Shown here piece after piece: positions 1 to 11,491 of a stretch of 64,000 nucleotides of DNA. The notes beneath the pieces were generated by a model that was not told where the DNA came from, did no database searches, and saw only the letters and a list, made by a program, of their open reading frames with translations. The stretch lies in contig CM073560.1 in assembly GCA_037074615.1 (NCBI GenBank), positions 5,339,501-5,403,500 on the forward strand. Reading direction: 5' to 3'. The stretch is from Leucaena leucocephala (Eukaryota; Streptophyta; Magnoliopsida; Fabales; Fabaceae). Position 1 is the stretch's first letter. Each line of letters begins with the position of its first letter. A program made the position numbers and the translations under genes.

Positions 1-12
1 AAAGCTTATAAG

Positions 13-192
13 AATAATAAAGAAAAAATTTTAAAAAAATATCACTTAAATTTTAAAATTTTAAATTATTTTATTTATTAAATTTTATAAATTATTAACT
101 ATTCTTATAAAATAAATAATAATATATTTTTATAACACTTATTAATTTAGGAATTTGAAAGTATTTTTTTATGATTTTCTCAATAATTAAAG
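13..192. mobile_element. MULE-type MITE, copy 1
   Basis: A short AT-rich element (about 23-181) whose ends read GAAAAAATTTT and GATTTTCTC, an imperfect terminal inverted repeat. It is flanked by AATAATAAAG (13-22) and AATAATTAAAG (182-192), a near-perfect 9-10 bp duplication as made by Mutator-like transposases. The same element recurs at 3582-3749 and 54343-54512. No coding capacity. Confidence 0.6.
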
Positions 193-1500
193 TTGAAGGC
201 AATTTGGGTGGGAAAAGACAGCTGTAATGTAATTGTCAACAAGCGAAAAGAAAAGAATATGGACAAAATTAAAGTGTTAATTAGAAAATAAAGACAATTA
301 GTGCTCCATTTTGCATGGATTCAATGCATAAATCAAGATCTTGGAAAGACTAAATCAAAAAACTAGTTAACTGGACTTTTAATTTTTGCTTTCACCTCAA
401 CTGTAATTTTGAAAAGATATATCAATAATGGGAATAAAATAGTTATTAGTACCCAAAAAAATAGTATTGTTTTTATTCATTTCACCATCCATCTCTTTTA
501 ATTACATGCTCCATATAACTGTTTAATTCCCTTATATATTTTCCAGTAAGAAAAAAAATATTTCATAAAAAGCTTTTATGGATGTTCTCTAAATCAAAAT
601 CAATATTTCTATGATTCTATTTATAAGTAATTTTTAGCATATCTCACCCAGACTAAAAAAATATTAAACTTTATTAATTATACTATAAAATTCAACAATT
701 TTTTAACTTTACCTCTATTTAATATATATTATACCATATTGAAATAAAGTCAATATAATAATAAATAAAGGATAAAATTATATATTTATATGAAAAATTT
801 ATTTTTTTACCTTATAAATATGACTAAAATAAACTCTCTCTCTACCTTATAAATATGAGTAGAGAAATATGAGATTAATCTCTATTAACAAAGTTTCCAT
901 TAAGCACAACTAAAAAATCTTAAAATAAATGAATAGCATAAATTTATTGTTATTTTCTGTATGCATTAGAATTTGTAATTACATATTACGTATTTATTAT
1001 AAGACTTTTTAGTTATTATATATATTTTTTAAGACATAGTTATTACGTTACGAGATATTATTAGATATTAAATATAAATATATCTTTTAATAGGATTTAA
1101 ATATTAATTTATTATATTATGAAAAATTAACCTTTGGTTATACTCAATTTCCGTTGGTTAATCAACATATAAAAATTGAAGGGCCTTAACATGATAAAAT
1201 CATGGACTTAGCGTAAATGAAATGATTTCGGATTTAGTGCTCAGTCCTCAACACAAAGCCAATAGCATTATTAGCATTGCATGCGCGGGGTGAAATAATC
1301 TCATTATTCAATTTTGCAGCTGCAGGATACTATTTTTTTAAATTTTTATGTAGCAAATTAAAAATTCTAAGATAATAACCCTTTTATATATAATTATTGT
1401 TGTTGTTGGAAAACACTATATATTATAATAAAAATAGTTAATAGGTAGCGTTATTTTTTTAGTACATAGATATCATCTTATTGAAAATATAATCTAGAGA
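193..1500. other. AT-rich intergenic DNA
   Basis: No gene seen. Very AT-rich with short A and T runs. Part of 1040-1140 resembles 13245-13350, which indicates old dispersed repeat sequence. Confidence 0.5.
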
Positions 1501-1520
1501 GAGACATTGTTAAATACTAA

Positions 1521-1946
1521 GGTATTGTTTGGTACGAGAGATTTAGGGAGGAGGGGAGAGGATCCCTCCCCTTGTTTGGGTTCCTACAAATATTAGGAAG
1601 AAAGGGAAAATTTTTATATTTATAAAATTGAAAAAATTTAGAAGAGAAGAGTAATATTTTTATATGATCAGACTAATATGTTCATAATTTTTTTTAATAT
1701 CAAAACACTACCCTTATACATTATACAGCTATAAAATTTATTTAAGCTAGTAGAATCCTAGTTTAATTCATTTAATTTTGATAACTATTAGTTTTTAATT
1801 TCAAATATTAAATGTTATTTATAATTATATTTTATTAAAATATTCTATAAAAATTTGTACCAAGCAACTTAAACAATATAGGGGTAAATTTATCCATATA
1901 AAAATATTTTTCCGCTCCTCTCCTCCTCTCCAAACCAAGTGAGATA
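1521..1946. mobile_element. MITE-like inverted repeat element (Tourist-like?)
   Basis: The left end reads TTGTTTGGTACGAGAGATT followed by a G/A-rich stretch. The right end is C/T-rich and closes with CTCCAAACCAAGTGAG, an imperfect inverted repeat of the left. The left end resembles that of the element at 32541-32723. No TSD was settled, so the boundaries are approximate. Confidence 0.4.
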
Positions 1947-1949
1947 ATA

Positions 1950-3572
1950 TTAAAATCTCTTCCCTCCTCTTCTTTTATATTAATCTAAATAATATAATAT
2001 TAAAATTTTTCTTCTTTCTTTTTATTAAAATCCCTCTATTTTTCTCATCTTTATTGAGCTAAATACACTGTAAACATGAGCATTTCTCTCAATGGAAATT
2101 AACCTTAATTCCTGAGAGATTAACTCATTTCTAATAATAGTTAATTGTGTTATTTATTTAAAGTAAGGTGTGAATCACGTTTGACAACTAAGTCAAGATA
2201 CCTGGTGCGGCGCGTGAAAACTATTTGATTGATGTATCTAGAAACACATATTTTAGTATTGTAAGGAATATATGATGAATATAAATTATGTGAAATTGAG
2301 AGATTTATAAGGTGTTAAACTGAAACTTTAACATGTTTCGAAATAGATTTAGATTCTCTCCACTTTCCCTCCATTTTCTTGTTATAGATTAAAATTTAAT
2401 GTTTTATATATTTATTAATAAAATGTTAAATTATTTAAATAAATAAATAAATAAGCTCAAACTATAAGAGCCCGTACGGTCGGCTAGAGAGAAAAGTGAC
2501 GGGTAGAGAAAAAGGGAAAAGGGGAAGAAAAAAACATTTTTTTTCACACTTTCTCACAAAAAACTGGGAAGGTTTTGGAGAGACAACTCTCCTTCCAGAT
2601 TTGCCCAACAACATTTCTCTAAAAAAAAATTACTGTATTATATATTGTATTGCTTGTGTTTGGCTTCCACGTTTAAGAATCAATTATAGCTAAAACTTTA
2701 GTTTTACAATATTTCAGCCAAACACCCAATTTACACCTAAAATCGATTTTTTTCTAAAACCATAGTTTTATCCGCCAAAACCAGAAACACACACGGAAAA
2801 AGAAAGAAATGAGAAGAGGCGGGAGAGAAGCAACATATTAATAGTGTGGGTCCCACACCATTATAATATATATTTCTTTTTTTTTCTTCCTTCTCTTTCT
2901 TTTTTTAATTCTTTCTTCTCCTTTTTTTTTATTTTTTTTCTTCCTTCTCTCTCTCTTTTTTTTAATTATTTCTTTTTATTTTTTTTCTCTATCTATATAT
3001 ATTATTTTTTAAATAGTAACAATTGATTTTTTTATTAAAAGTAAAATAAATAGGGTTATTTTTTATTACACTCAAATATAAATGGGTTGAAAGTGTTATT
3101 TTTTAATCAATAAAATAAAAATATATACTTTACATAATTATCAATTTTATTTATGTCCTTTTTGGTAAATTGTCAATAGAAAATCAATTATGCTACTAAT
3201 CATCCAAACATCTCCAATTTTCAAAATCACTTTTTCCCCAAAATCTATTCTTTCAAAATCTATTCTGCAAAATATATTCTCCAAAAGCTAATCCAAACAC
3301 ACTCTTAATATATGTTTAATTTTAAAATTATTCTTAAATCATTATAGACAAAATAATTTGAAAACAGAAAAAATAAAATGGGATAAAATAATTATAAATT
3401 ATGATTAAACTTAAAATTATATTTTAATTCTATTTTGTAATATATTATGGAAATTGTATATATATATTTACTTTGGACAATTTAAAACGGCCCATAAAGG
3501 AAGAAATTCACACACCTACCATGTCCCACATAGAAGAGATATGTGTGTCAATTGAGCTATAAACTCTTAGTA
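1950..3572. other. Intergenic DNA with MITE-like pieces and pyrimidine tracts
   Basis: No gene recognised. 2560-3310 holds inverted 'CCAAACA'-type ends such as those of common plant MITEs. A long C/T-rich tract at 2870-3000 produces a low-complexity Phe/Leu/Ser reading frame that I do not regard as a gene. Confidence 0.4.
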
Positions 3573-3758
3573 AAAATTATAGAAAAAATCTTAAAAAACA
3601 ACCCCTTAAATTTTAAAATCCCAAATCAGATTGTTTACTACATTTTATAAGCTATTGACTACTCTTGTAAAGTAAATAACAATTTTTTTTTGTAGTAAAT
3701 CTTGATATGAGATTTTAAAATTCAAGTGGTTGTTTTTTGAGATTTTCCTAAAATTATA
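3573..3758. mobile_element. MULE-type MITE, copy 2
   Basis: A 168-bp palindromic element (3582-3749) with ends GAAAAAATCTT and GATTTTCCT. It is flanked by a perfect 9-bp direct repeat AAAATTATA at 3573-3581 and 3750-3758. A 9-bp duplication with these G/A-rich ends fits a Mutator-like non-autonomous element. It is the best preserved of the three copies. Confidence 0.75.
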
Positions 3759-5099
3759 TAGATAATATGGTATAATAAGTTTTATTAAAATATAAATATA
3801 GTTAATTTCACATGGAAAACTTATTACAATATAAAAACACCATGTCACACCTACCATTTCTCTTTTTCCTGTTTTTCCCTGCTCACCCAAGTACAAGAAA
3901 GAAATTAAATTACTTTCTCCATTTTTTTCCCTCTATCCCATTTCCTTTTCCTTGGCATAAACCTCATGGATTATTTTATGGCCGATTAGACCCCTCTGAC
4001 TCATAATTCATATTTACTCTAAAAATAAACTTTCTCTTGGCGATTTTTCAATTGGGAGTTATGAGCTTAGTGCTCTATGAATCTCAACAAAAATGTAGGA
4101 CAATTGATGGACCTTGGGCAAAAAATTAACAACTATTTAATTATACAACTATTAAATAATCAAAGAGATTAAAATAACACGTCTTCTTTCTCAAGTTTTG
4201 TATCAAGAATTTGAATGGGTTCCTTATATTTTTGGTATTCTCATGGGACTTTTTTTTTTATTTAAATCATAAGCAAGATCTTGTGAATTCACAATCTCCT
4301 ATTTACAATTTTTTTTTATTCTATTAGAGTATAATGTATCATTATCATAGATTTGAATCCCTATTATCTCTCCAATATGTTATATATATATATATATATA
4401 TGTGTGTGTATATATATTCATATTTTCACTATGAAATTGAGGCCAATTTTGCCTATTAGAAACCTATGAAAAATAATAACAAAGTATGTGAAGCTTAATT
4501 CCTATAAAAGAAAAAAATACTTCTAATTTTTACTTCAAAAGAGTCAATGATATGTACCGGATTTGATCAAAGCATATAATTCTATTCAAAATTTAAATAA
4601 TTTTTTTATTAAAAATAATTAAATTTAAATATACCTCTAAATCTATAGAGAAATAAATAATATAATAACAACCTTACAATATAACATATATAAAGATAGC
4701 TCATAAAATGGATAAATCACACCTAATAAAAAAAATATTATTTGATATATTTATATAAAGATGAAAATTTTAAAAAAGTTAAAACATAAAAAAAAGAACT
4801 TTGAAACAATTGTGGTTTTGCAATGAACTTAGTTCACTTGCATACCAACAACATTTAAATATATTTTTCATATTTTTATGTTTAGTGGAATCCTAAAATA
4901 TAAATATATTATATTTATAAAATAAAAATTAATTTTAATTTTTAAAGTTTGCAATACTTATGCATGTCGATCATTGTATTGATTGTGCATCTATTATTAT
5001 TATTATTATATATATATATATAGACTCTAAGCTTTAATTCTATTGCATCATGTGGGTCTGTCTTATAATAACAAGTGGCCCTTTTTTTAAAAAATAAAA
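3759..5099. other. AT-rich intergenic DNA with (AT)n and a dispersed repeat
   Basis: No gene seen. An AT/GT microsatellite lies at about 4381-4415. The stretch 4929-5095 recurs in direct orientation at about 16935-17098 and in part inverted at about 19020-19085, sharing blocks such as GATCATTGTATT and AAGCTTTAATTCTATTGC. Confidence 0.5.
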
Positions 5100-5576
5100 T
5101 AAAATAAAGGGAAAATGACAAAAAAAGACCATTTGAAATTCAAAAGGACAAAAAGGGCCCATGAGTTTGAAAAAAGACAGATTGGGCAGGAGGCCCAATC
5201 TGTCATTTTAGAAATTACTGTTCACAGTTGCAAATACCATTATGGGAGTTGCGAATACCATTAGTAGAGTTACAAATAAAAAATAAAATTATATTTTTTA
5301 CAACTCTGTCAATAGTATTTGCAACTCTTGTAATGATATTTGCAACTTTTTTAATGGTATTTATAACTCTACTAGTTATATTTGAATTCCTATAATGGTA
5401 TTTGCAACTATGCTAATAGTATTTGCAACTCGAATAATGGTATTTGCAACTGTGCACAGTAATTTGAAAATGACAGATTGGGCCTCCTGCCCAATCTGTC
5501 TTTTTGAAAATTTATGGGCCCTTTTTATCCTTTTGAATTTCAAATGGTCTTTTTTTGTCATTTTCCCTAAAATAAA
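5100..5576. mobile_element. Foldback/MULE-like element with long terminal inverted repeats, copy 1
   Basis: Element about 5109-5567, starting GGGAAAATGAC and ending GTCATTTTCCC, with inverted repeats of about 130 bp. Both arms contain a further hairpin, GATTGGGCAGGAGGCCCAATC in form. The flanks are a perfect 9-bp repeat TAAAATAAA (5100-5108, 5568-5576), though this lies in simple AT sequence. The middle (5225-5455) consists of short iterated units containing GGTATTTGCAACT in both orientations. There is no transposase. A relative lies at 61541-62018. The 9-bp TSD suggests Mutator-like mobilisation. Confidence 0.75.
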
Positions 5577-5879
5577 ATAAACAAGTGGCCCCTTTTCTTA
5601 AAAGTTCTTATAATACAGAGTAAAAAATTATATTTTATTATATAGCACTTGGTTAATTAATACTAGTACTATATAAATATTTGATGTGATTGATATATCC
5701 ATCAAATAATTTATTAATTCAATAAATGTATTTATGAAACTCTATTATGAATAAAGTGGGAATAAAAATCAACAAAGAATCAGTGAAATAAATACTTTTA
5801 TTTAATTACTTGTTAAAATTTTATAATTTGTTTTATTTTTTTCAGAAAAATAAATATACTATTATTTTTTTAGTACAAA

Positions 5880-6105
5880 AATTTTTAGAAAAGAGTTCGC
5901 TCACCCACGATCTAAGGGCAGGACGAAGTCTCTCTTCCTCCTAAGCTAATATCGGGCACAACGAACTGCCTATTACCCTTAAGCATAAATTTAGGCACCT
6001 AGAAGTTAGGATGTCTCTCCAAGTATTGTGACTATAATTATAATAAAATAATACTCTCTAAAGATCGAATACGCTCTAAATAGCGATATGTCTACTTTAT
6101 TTTTT
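5880..6105 (-). repeat. SINE-like repeat family B, copy 1
   Basis: On the minus strand it carries tRNA-promoter-like blocks, with a TTCGATC B-box-like core. It shares with the copies at 6705-6935, 8395-8625 and (plus strand) 20690-20905 an ordered set of short conserved blocks, for example GACGAAGTCTC and TTAGGCACCTA. A SINE origin is inferred from the box-like motifs. No poly-A tail or clear TSD was found. Confidence 0.45.
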
Positions 6106-6704
6106 TTTGTTACAAACTATTAAAAGAAACAAACTTTACAAATATAACAGTCCAAAAAACCAAACGACAAAAGCCCCCCCAAAAAAAAGAACACCCCAAA
6201 ACCATTCGACAAAGCAAAACCCTAAAGCCCAAAACTTTTAAGCCTCACAAAGGCCTTCAATAATAGGGAATAAGCCTAACAAAATCTTTTATAATACCGC
6301 CAACGACCGATCTAATATAAGATATTAATCTTTTATTTAGTACATGACAAGCCTAGAATATAATTGTCTGCTGCCAATAGGAGGATCCCTGTATTTAGAA
6401 AAAAAATATTTTCTAATACTAGTATCCTAATAAATTAAAATCAATCATCAATTTGAATTATAGCTATTTTGTTTTTTGAGACTAGGAACAAGAAATATTT
6501 TTCGTAATATTCTTTTAGCTATTTAGTTAAAAATGTAAAAGTCAAATTAAAATTTGAAATGAAATAATAAGTTTATTAATGATTTTTAATAATTATTTCA
6601 TTGAATAAATTGATCGCATATTTCTAGTATAGAAGAAAAACAAATTAATGGAATTTAATAATCATTTTTATTTAATTACTTAGTACTAAAATTTTTGGAA
6701 AAAA

Positions 6705-6935
6705 GTTAGACTTACCCACAATTAAAGGGTAGGGCGAAGTCTCCTTTCTTCTTAAGCTAATGTCGGGCAGAGCCAGCCGTCTATTACCTTCAGGCGTAAA
6801 CTTAGGCACCCAGGAGCTAGGATGTCTCCCTAAGTTCTACAATTGGAATCATAATAAAATGGTACTACATAGAGATCGAACATATTCTAAATTATCATAT
6901 GTCTCACTCTTTCGCTAGTTGAACCTAATATACTA
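6705..6935 (-). repeat. SINE-like repeat family B, copy 2
   Basis: It sits in unit B of the tandem duplication. Read on the minus strand it has ACTAGCGAAAGAGTGAGAC (A-box-like) followed about 20 bases on by TGTTCGATCTC (B-box-like), the best preserved boxes in this family. Confidence 0.45.
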
Positions 6936-7130
6936 TTAAAAAAAACCTTACAAATATAACAGTCCAAAATCCAAACCCAAACGACAAAAGCCCAAAAAAG
7001 AAAAAGATGACCCCAAAACCCTTCGACAAAGCAAAACCCTAAAGCCCAAAACTTGTAAGCCTCACAAAGGCCTTAAATAATAGAGAATAGGCCTAACAAA
7101 TCTTTTATAATATCACAAACAGGCTACTAA

Positions 7131-7315
7131 CGAGAGTTAATCTAAGTAGTAAGTGACTTAATATCATTTAAACGAGGTCTCGAGTTTGACCTTTAGCCTA
7201 TGCAGAAAATTTTCGTTAGGAGAGTCACCTACCATAGCCAGGTATGCGACGCAGGTCGGATCCAGATGTAGTTGAGGTAAAGCTCCGGTGAACAGGATGG
7301 GCACAAAAAAAAAAA
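7131..7315 (+). mobile_element. tRNA-derived SINE (family A), full length
   Basis: The 5' part has AAGTAGTAAGTGACTT (A-box-like) and GAGGTCTCGAGTTTGACC (B-box-like). A body follows with GGTCGGATCCAGATGTAGTTG, ending in a poly-A tract at 7305-7315. It is absent from the matching point of unit A (about 6298), so this is an insertion with an internal empty-site control. Degenerate flanking repeats (about 7111-7130 and 7316-7337) fit an old TSD. Related copies lie at 39087-39276 (minus) and 40954-41058 (truncated). Confidence 0.75.
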
Positions 7316-7429
7316 TACTGCCAACGGGCCGATCTAATATAAGATGTTAATCTTTCATAATATGATAAATTAAAATTTAAATCTCTATTAAAAGAGATGT
7401 TTATATTTAGTGTCTGACAAATCTCGAAA

Positions 7430-7990
7430 AATATTTTTCTGTCACCAATAGATGGATACATGTGTTTAGGAAAAAAATATTTTCTAATACTATTATCCTA
7501 ATAAATTAAAATCAATCATCAATTTCAATTATAGCTATTTTGTTTTTTAAGACTAGGAACAAGAAATATTTTTCGTAATATTCTTTTAGCTATTTAGTTA
7601 AAATGTAAACGTCAAATTAAAATTTGAAATAAAATAATAAGTTTATTAATGATTTTTAATAATTATTTCATTGAATAAATTGATCGCATATTTCTAGTAT
7701 AGAAGAAAAACAAATTAATGGAATTTAGTTTAGATAATCATTTTAATTTAATTACTTATGAATTACAACCTTTCAGTTTCTTAAAAGGAAAAATCAATTA
7801 ACATTTTTCTTTTGCATAAAACCCCCACCCCAAAACAAAAAAAATCTTAACATATCCCATCAATCGAAACATGGATTAATTAATTAAATTGGGATTAATT
7901 GGAAAAACAATTAGTATCAACTTAAATTCAATAAAAATGATTAATCAATTAAGTTAATAAATATTCTAATAATTAATTAATGATTTTTTA
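7430..7990. repeat. Dispersed segment with an inverted copy at 18385-18970
   Basis: Several blocks recur in reverse complement and in reversed order at 18385-18970, for example AATCAATCATCAATTT, TAGCTATTTAGTTAAAA and AATATTCTAATAATTAATTA. Identity is moderate with indels, so the duplication is old. No coding sequence was recognised. Confidence 0.55.
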
Positions 7991-9066
7991 TACATATTAA
8001 TTAATTCTAATTCATGCTAAAATGTATTTAAAAAAATCTAACAATATATTCCATTAAATTTGTTAACAATTGTATTGTACCTGCGGTTTGACTCACTAAC
8101 TGGAGTACCACTGAAATTGGGTAAGTTGATATTTATTACAAGAAAAATACGGATGAAGATCCGCTCAATATTTTTTCTCCTTTTCCTCTAATAATCCCTT
8201 CTGCGTTCGTAGATATAAAAAAAATAGATGTCTCGTGTTATAAAACTATTATTAAAATATTTTATAAATTAATTTTTTTATACTACAGGTGTGAATTGTC
8301 CAGATTAAATTTTAATAATTTAAAATTATTTATTTTATATTTTAGTAATATTATAATAATATTATATATATTTTTTTGTTATAATATTTTTGGAAAGAGA
8401 TTGGGCTCATTAACGATTAAAAATTATGACGAAGTCTCCCTTCCTCCTAGGTAATATCAATGTCAGTCAGGGTGAACTGTCTATTACTCTCAGGTATAAA
8501 TTTAGACACCTAGGAATTAGGATATCTCCTCAAGCGCTGCGACTGAAACTACAATAAAATAATACTCTATAAGGATTGAACACACTCTAAATAATTGTAT
8601 ATCTTACTTTTTCGCTAATTAAACCCGTAGACTATAGGTTATAATAATATTTTATAAGATATTACATAATCATTCATTTTGTAATCTAAAGGTAGCGAAA
8701 GGATTACGTGAGAAAAAGGAGAAAAAGCATAAAGACTAAGAGGATTTGAATTTAAAAAATATTTGAAGTTATTCTTAATTTTAAAATCTATTTTTTATAT
8801 TTATTATTATTTTTAAATTATCTCTAAACATACTCTTTAATAATAATAAAATAATAGAGTAGAAAGAGAATTAAAGAATATAATTAAACTATTTTAAAAA
8901 AATTATAATATATTAATTATTTTAATTAATTTTTTTAATCTAATCAAATAAATTAAATAGATGTTATATTAAAGATAAGAAAAAGAGTATTTCACTATCC
9001 TCAATTCTATAAGATATAATTATACCTTCCTATGTAAACAATATATATATATATATATATATATAC
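7991..9066. other. Intergenic DNA with SINE-like copy 3 and (AT)n
   Basis: No gene recognised. A third minus-strand copy of SINE-like family B lies at about 8395-8625. An (AT)n microsatellite occupies about 9041-9065. Confidence 0.45.
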
Positions 9067-9306
9067 TCCCTCAATTCTTGATTACAAAAACTAAATAAAA
9101 AATTTATTTTAATTTTAGATATAAGACTTCAATCTATTTTATTTCTCATAATTATAATTTTTTTTAAAATATCTTTATATAATTATTATATATATTAAAA
9201 AAGTTTTTATTAAGAGTAATTTAAATATATTAGAATATAAAATTATTATAAATAATTAATATAAATAATTTCTTTAAATAGATCTTAACAAAGGAGATGA
9301 GCGAGT
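9067..9306. mobile_element. Stowaway-like MITE (tentative)
   Basis: The left end CTCCCTCAATTCTTG and the right end AGATGAGCGAG form an imperfect inverted repeat of the CTCCCTC type typical of plant Stowaway elements. TA precedes the left end, but the right flank reads TG, so the TA duplication is imperfect. Confidence 0.4.
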
Positions 9307-9361
9307 GTATATATACACACATCTTTCTATTTCTACAATTTATCATTGCCAGGTTGGGTTA

Positions 9362-11491
9362 TGTAAAACTAATAAAGATCACCTAACTATTAAATAGCCC
9401 TTCGTCTCTGACGCTTTTTTGTTACATTTTAATCTGCAACCCCTTCAATTCCAAGATCCTTCCCTGCCTGCTCGCCTGTTCCTTTTTTCCGACTCTCAAT
9501 TCCATTGCCTCTGGACTCACCTGTGGAGAGAAATCTTCTTTCTCTCCCTTCTCGTTCCTTTTTCCAGCCTTATTTTTGGTGTTTTCCGGCGTTTATCACA
9601 CGTCTCCCTTTCTGTGTTTAATCTTTTTGTTTTTCTCGCATCTCTCAAATTTACCCCCTTCTGATAGCTTCTTTCACAGCCATAGGCTAGTTTTGACTCC
9701 ATCCTCAGATTTTTGTCGTCTTGCCCCTCTCTCTCTCTTCGTCTTCGCCGATTTCTCAGCTCTACCTCAAGTTTCCATTTTCTTCAGTTTGTTTTCGTCG
9801 CTTTTCAATTTGTGGTCTTAGCCGCCTTAATCAAAGAAGCCTCCTCTCTCTCTCTCTCCCCTGATCTCCGTCTCTTACCTCCACCTCCGTTTCCACCGCC
9901 ACCTTTGCTCCCCCTCCGTTACTGGCTTTATCTTCTTTCCTCCAAATTTTCACTGTATACCCTTTTCTCCTATCGCCTTCCAGACTCTTTAAAAAATAAA
10001 AATAAATATCTTACCTTGTCTGGTTTCTTATTGCACTATGCTGCTTCCTCCGGCCGATTCCAAACATTTGAACTATTGTAGACGCCATTTTTTGTTCGCC
10101 AAGGTTCTGAATCGCCGTCAAGTCCATGTAAGCAAGATTCAATCACTCATCGATCTGCACTGGCGTCTTCAAGATCGGATCTTTATTATTCAACAACATG
10201 GAATCATTTCATTATTCACTTTCGCAACTCGCAAGATTGCTCTTTTATTCTTGATCGTGATCTTTGGTTGCTTCAAAGTCTTTCTGTTGTTATTTTTGCC
10301 TGGCGGCATGATACATCTATATCCTATGTCTCATTTCCTGTCATTAATGTATGGATATAGGTGCTGAATCTTCCTTTTGACTACTATACTTTGGAGGTTG
10401 CACGGAAAATAGGAGGGTTGTTTGGTTCGTTCATGGATTATGATTCCCGTTCACTGACGCAACTTGGTGGTCTTCGCATTAAGGTTTCGCTTCCAGGACA
10501 GATTCGACTCTCGGAGGTGTTTGATCTTCACCTAAGTTCAGGAAAAAGGACTTCGCTTTCCTTTCTTGTTGAACATGCAAACCAGATTTGTTTTAGATGT
10601 GGAGGTGTTGGATTTCACAATGATCAATGTTGTATGGCAGTGAGAGATGATCGGGTTCTCTTTCGGTATGTGGGTCCTAACTCCGGCCATGTCTCCTTTT
10701 GAGGCTCTCATTATATTTCTCGCCCAAATATTGGGTTGAAGTTCTGGTCCTCATATCCCACTGTGAATAGGACATGCCTTCTCAAGCTCAACCTCCCTCT
10801 TCCTCTGTTCAATCCACAACCTCAATGGTACTACCGATTAGTTATTCAAGTACTGCTTCTTGTGATGGAGATTTTCAGTCCAACCCACGCATGCAGCAAT
10901 GATGAAAAAAAGGAAAATTGTTGATGATGAGACAATACATGGAAAAAAGAGGGCTAAATCTAGTCTTTGTAATACTGAGAGGGTTCTTAAATCCTGCTCA
11001 TGTGATAGTATTGGATCTAGAGATCAACTTAATAGTTTGGGTATTATGAGATATCATGAGGATTTTAATGATTCTTAAGAAGGATTGTCCTTCTGATTTT
11101 GGTGAAGGAAAGTATACAACTCTTGAGCAACCTTTGCAAGTCATTAATAGATAGCGCAAGTATTGTTTTCAGCAATAATCATGTTTCCTCAGAGGAGCCG
11201 ACTAAGAAGGGAGATGTTAGAGGCTTTTTGGATGAGTCTCATGATCTTATACTGGGTTCGTGCGGAGCTTCTGCCAAAAAGCTCCGCAAATTCTTATGAT
11301 AACAACAGGGGCCTCTAAGTTCAATAGCAGCCACTTAAAGGTCCTTCTTGTAGTGCTGCCATCTTATGTCTTTTGTCTTGTGTTTTACGAGTTGGTAGTA
11401 TCTTTATTTATTGTTAGAGTCCATGTATATTTATCTTTTTTACTTATAATATATTTGTCTTTGTATAAAAAAAATTGTAAAACTATTAAAG
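9362..11491 (+). mobile_element. Internally deleted LINE (L1-type) with target-site duplications
   Basis: The flanks are TGTAAAACTAATAAAG (9362-9377) and TGTAAAACTATTAAAG (11476-11491), 15 of 16 identical. The element starts with a pyrimidine-rich leader like an L1 5' UTR. It contains a degenerate ORF1 with a DUF4283-like region and a zinc-knuckle-like stretch, and ends in a T-rich 3' UTR and a short A tract (11467-11474). No reverse transcriptase or endonuclease ORF is present, so it is far shorter than an autonomous L1. Either it lost ORF2 after insertion or a shortened RNA was mobilised in trans. Confidence 0.65.
10090..10702 (+). pseudogene. LINE ORF1 (gag-like, DUF4283/zinc-knuckle type), disrupted
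   Basis: Translation through this stretch gives the layout of plant L1 ORF1 proteins. A block around FAKVLNRRQV is followed by a shifted block with DRDLWLLQSL, then LNLPFDYYTLEVARKIG, then a cysteine/histidine stretch CFRCGGVGFHNDQC at about 10589-10630. The reading frame changes near 10203, and a TAG at 10358-10360 stands where a Gln codon is expected (WI*VLNLP). The His/Cys spacing of the knuckle is one residue off the usual C-x2-C-x4-H-x4-C. It lies inside the TSD-flanked LINE and is not expected to make a functional protein. Confidence 0.65.

Larger units (their letters stand above)
5801..7746. repeat. Imperfect tandem duplication (unit A 5801-6670, unit B 6671-7746)
   Basis: Both units begin TTTAATTACTT and carry the same ordered blocks: a SINE-like repeat, a CCAAAACC/CAAAGC-rich stretch, then a near-identical AT-rich stretch (6370-6660 matching 7455-7740). 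Unit B is about 206 bp longer, which is accounted for by a SINE inserted at 7131-7315. Unit A therefore preserves the empty site. Confidence 0.75.

Noticed and set aside
2844..3026. 60-codon ORF of Phe/Ser/Leu
   Set aside because: It comes from a C/T-rich and T-run tract; low complexity with no family features.
7131..7315. Possible tRNA gene from A- and B-box-like motifs
   Set aside because: No cloverleaf could be drawn; the poly-A tail and related copies show it is a SINE.
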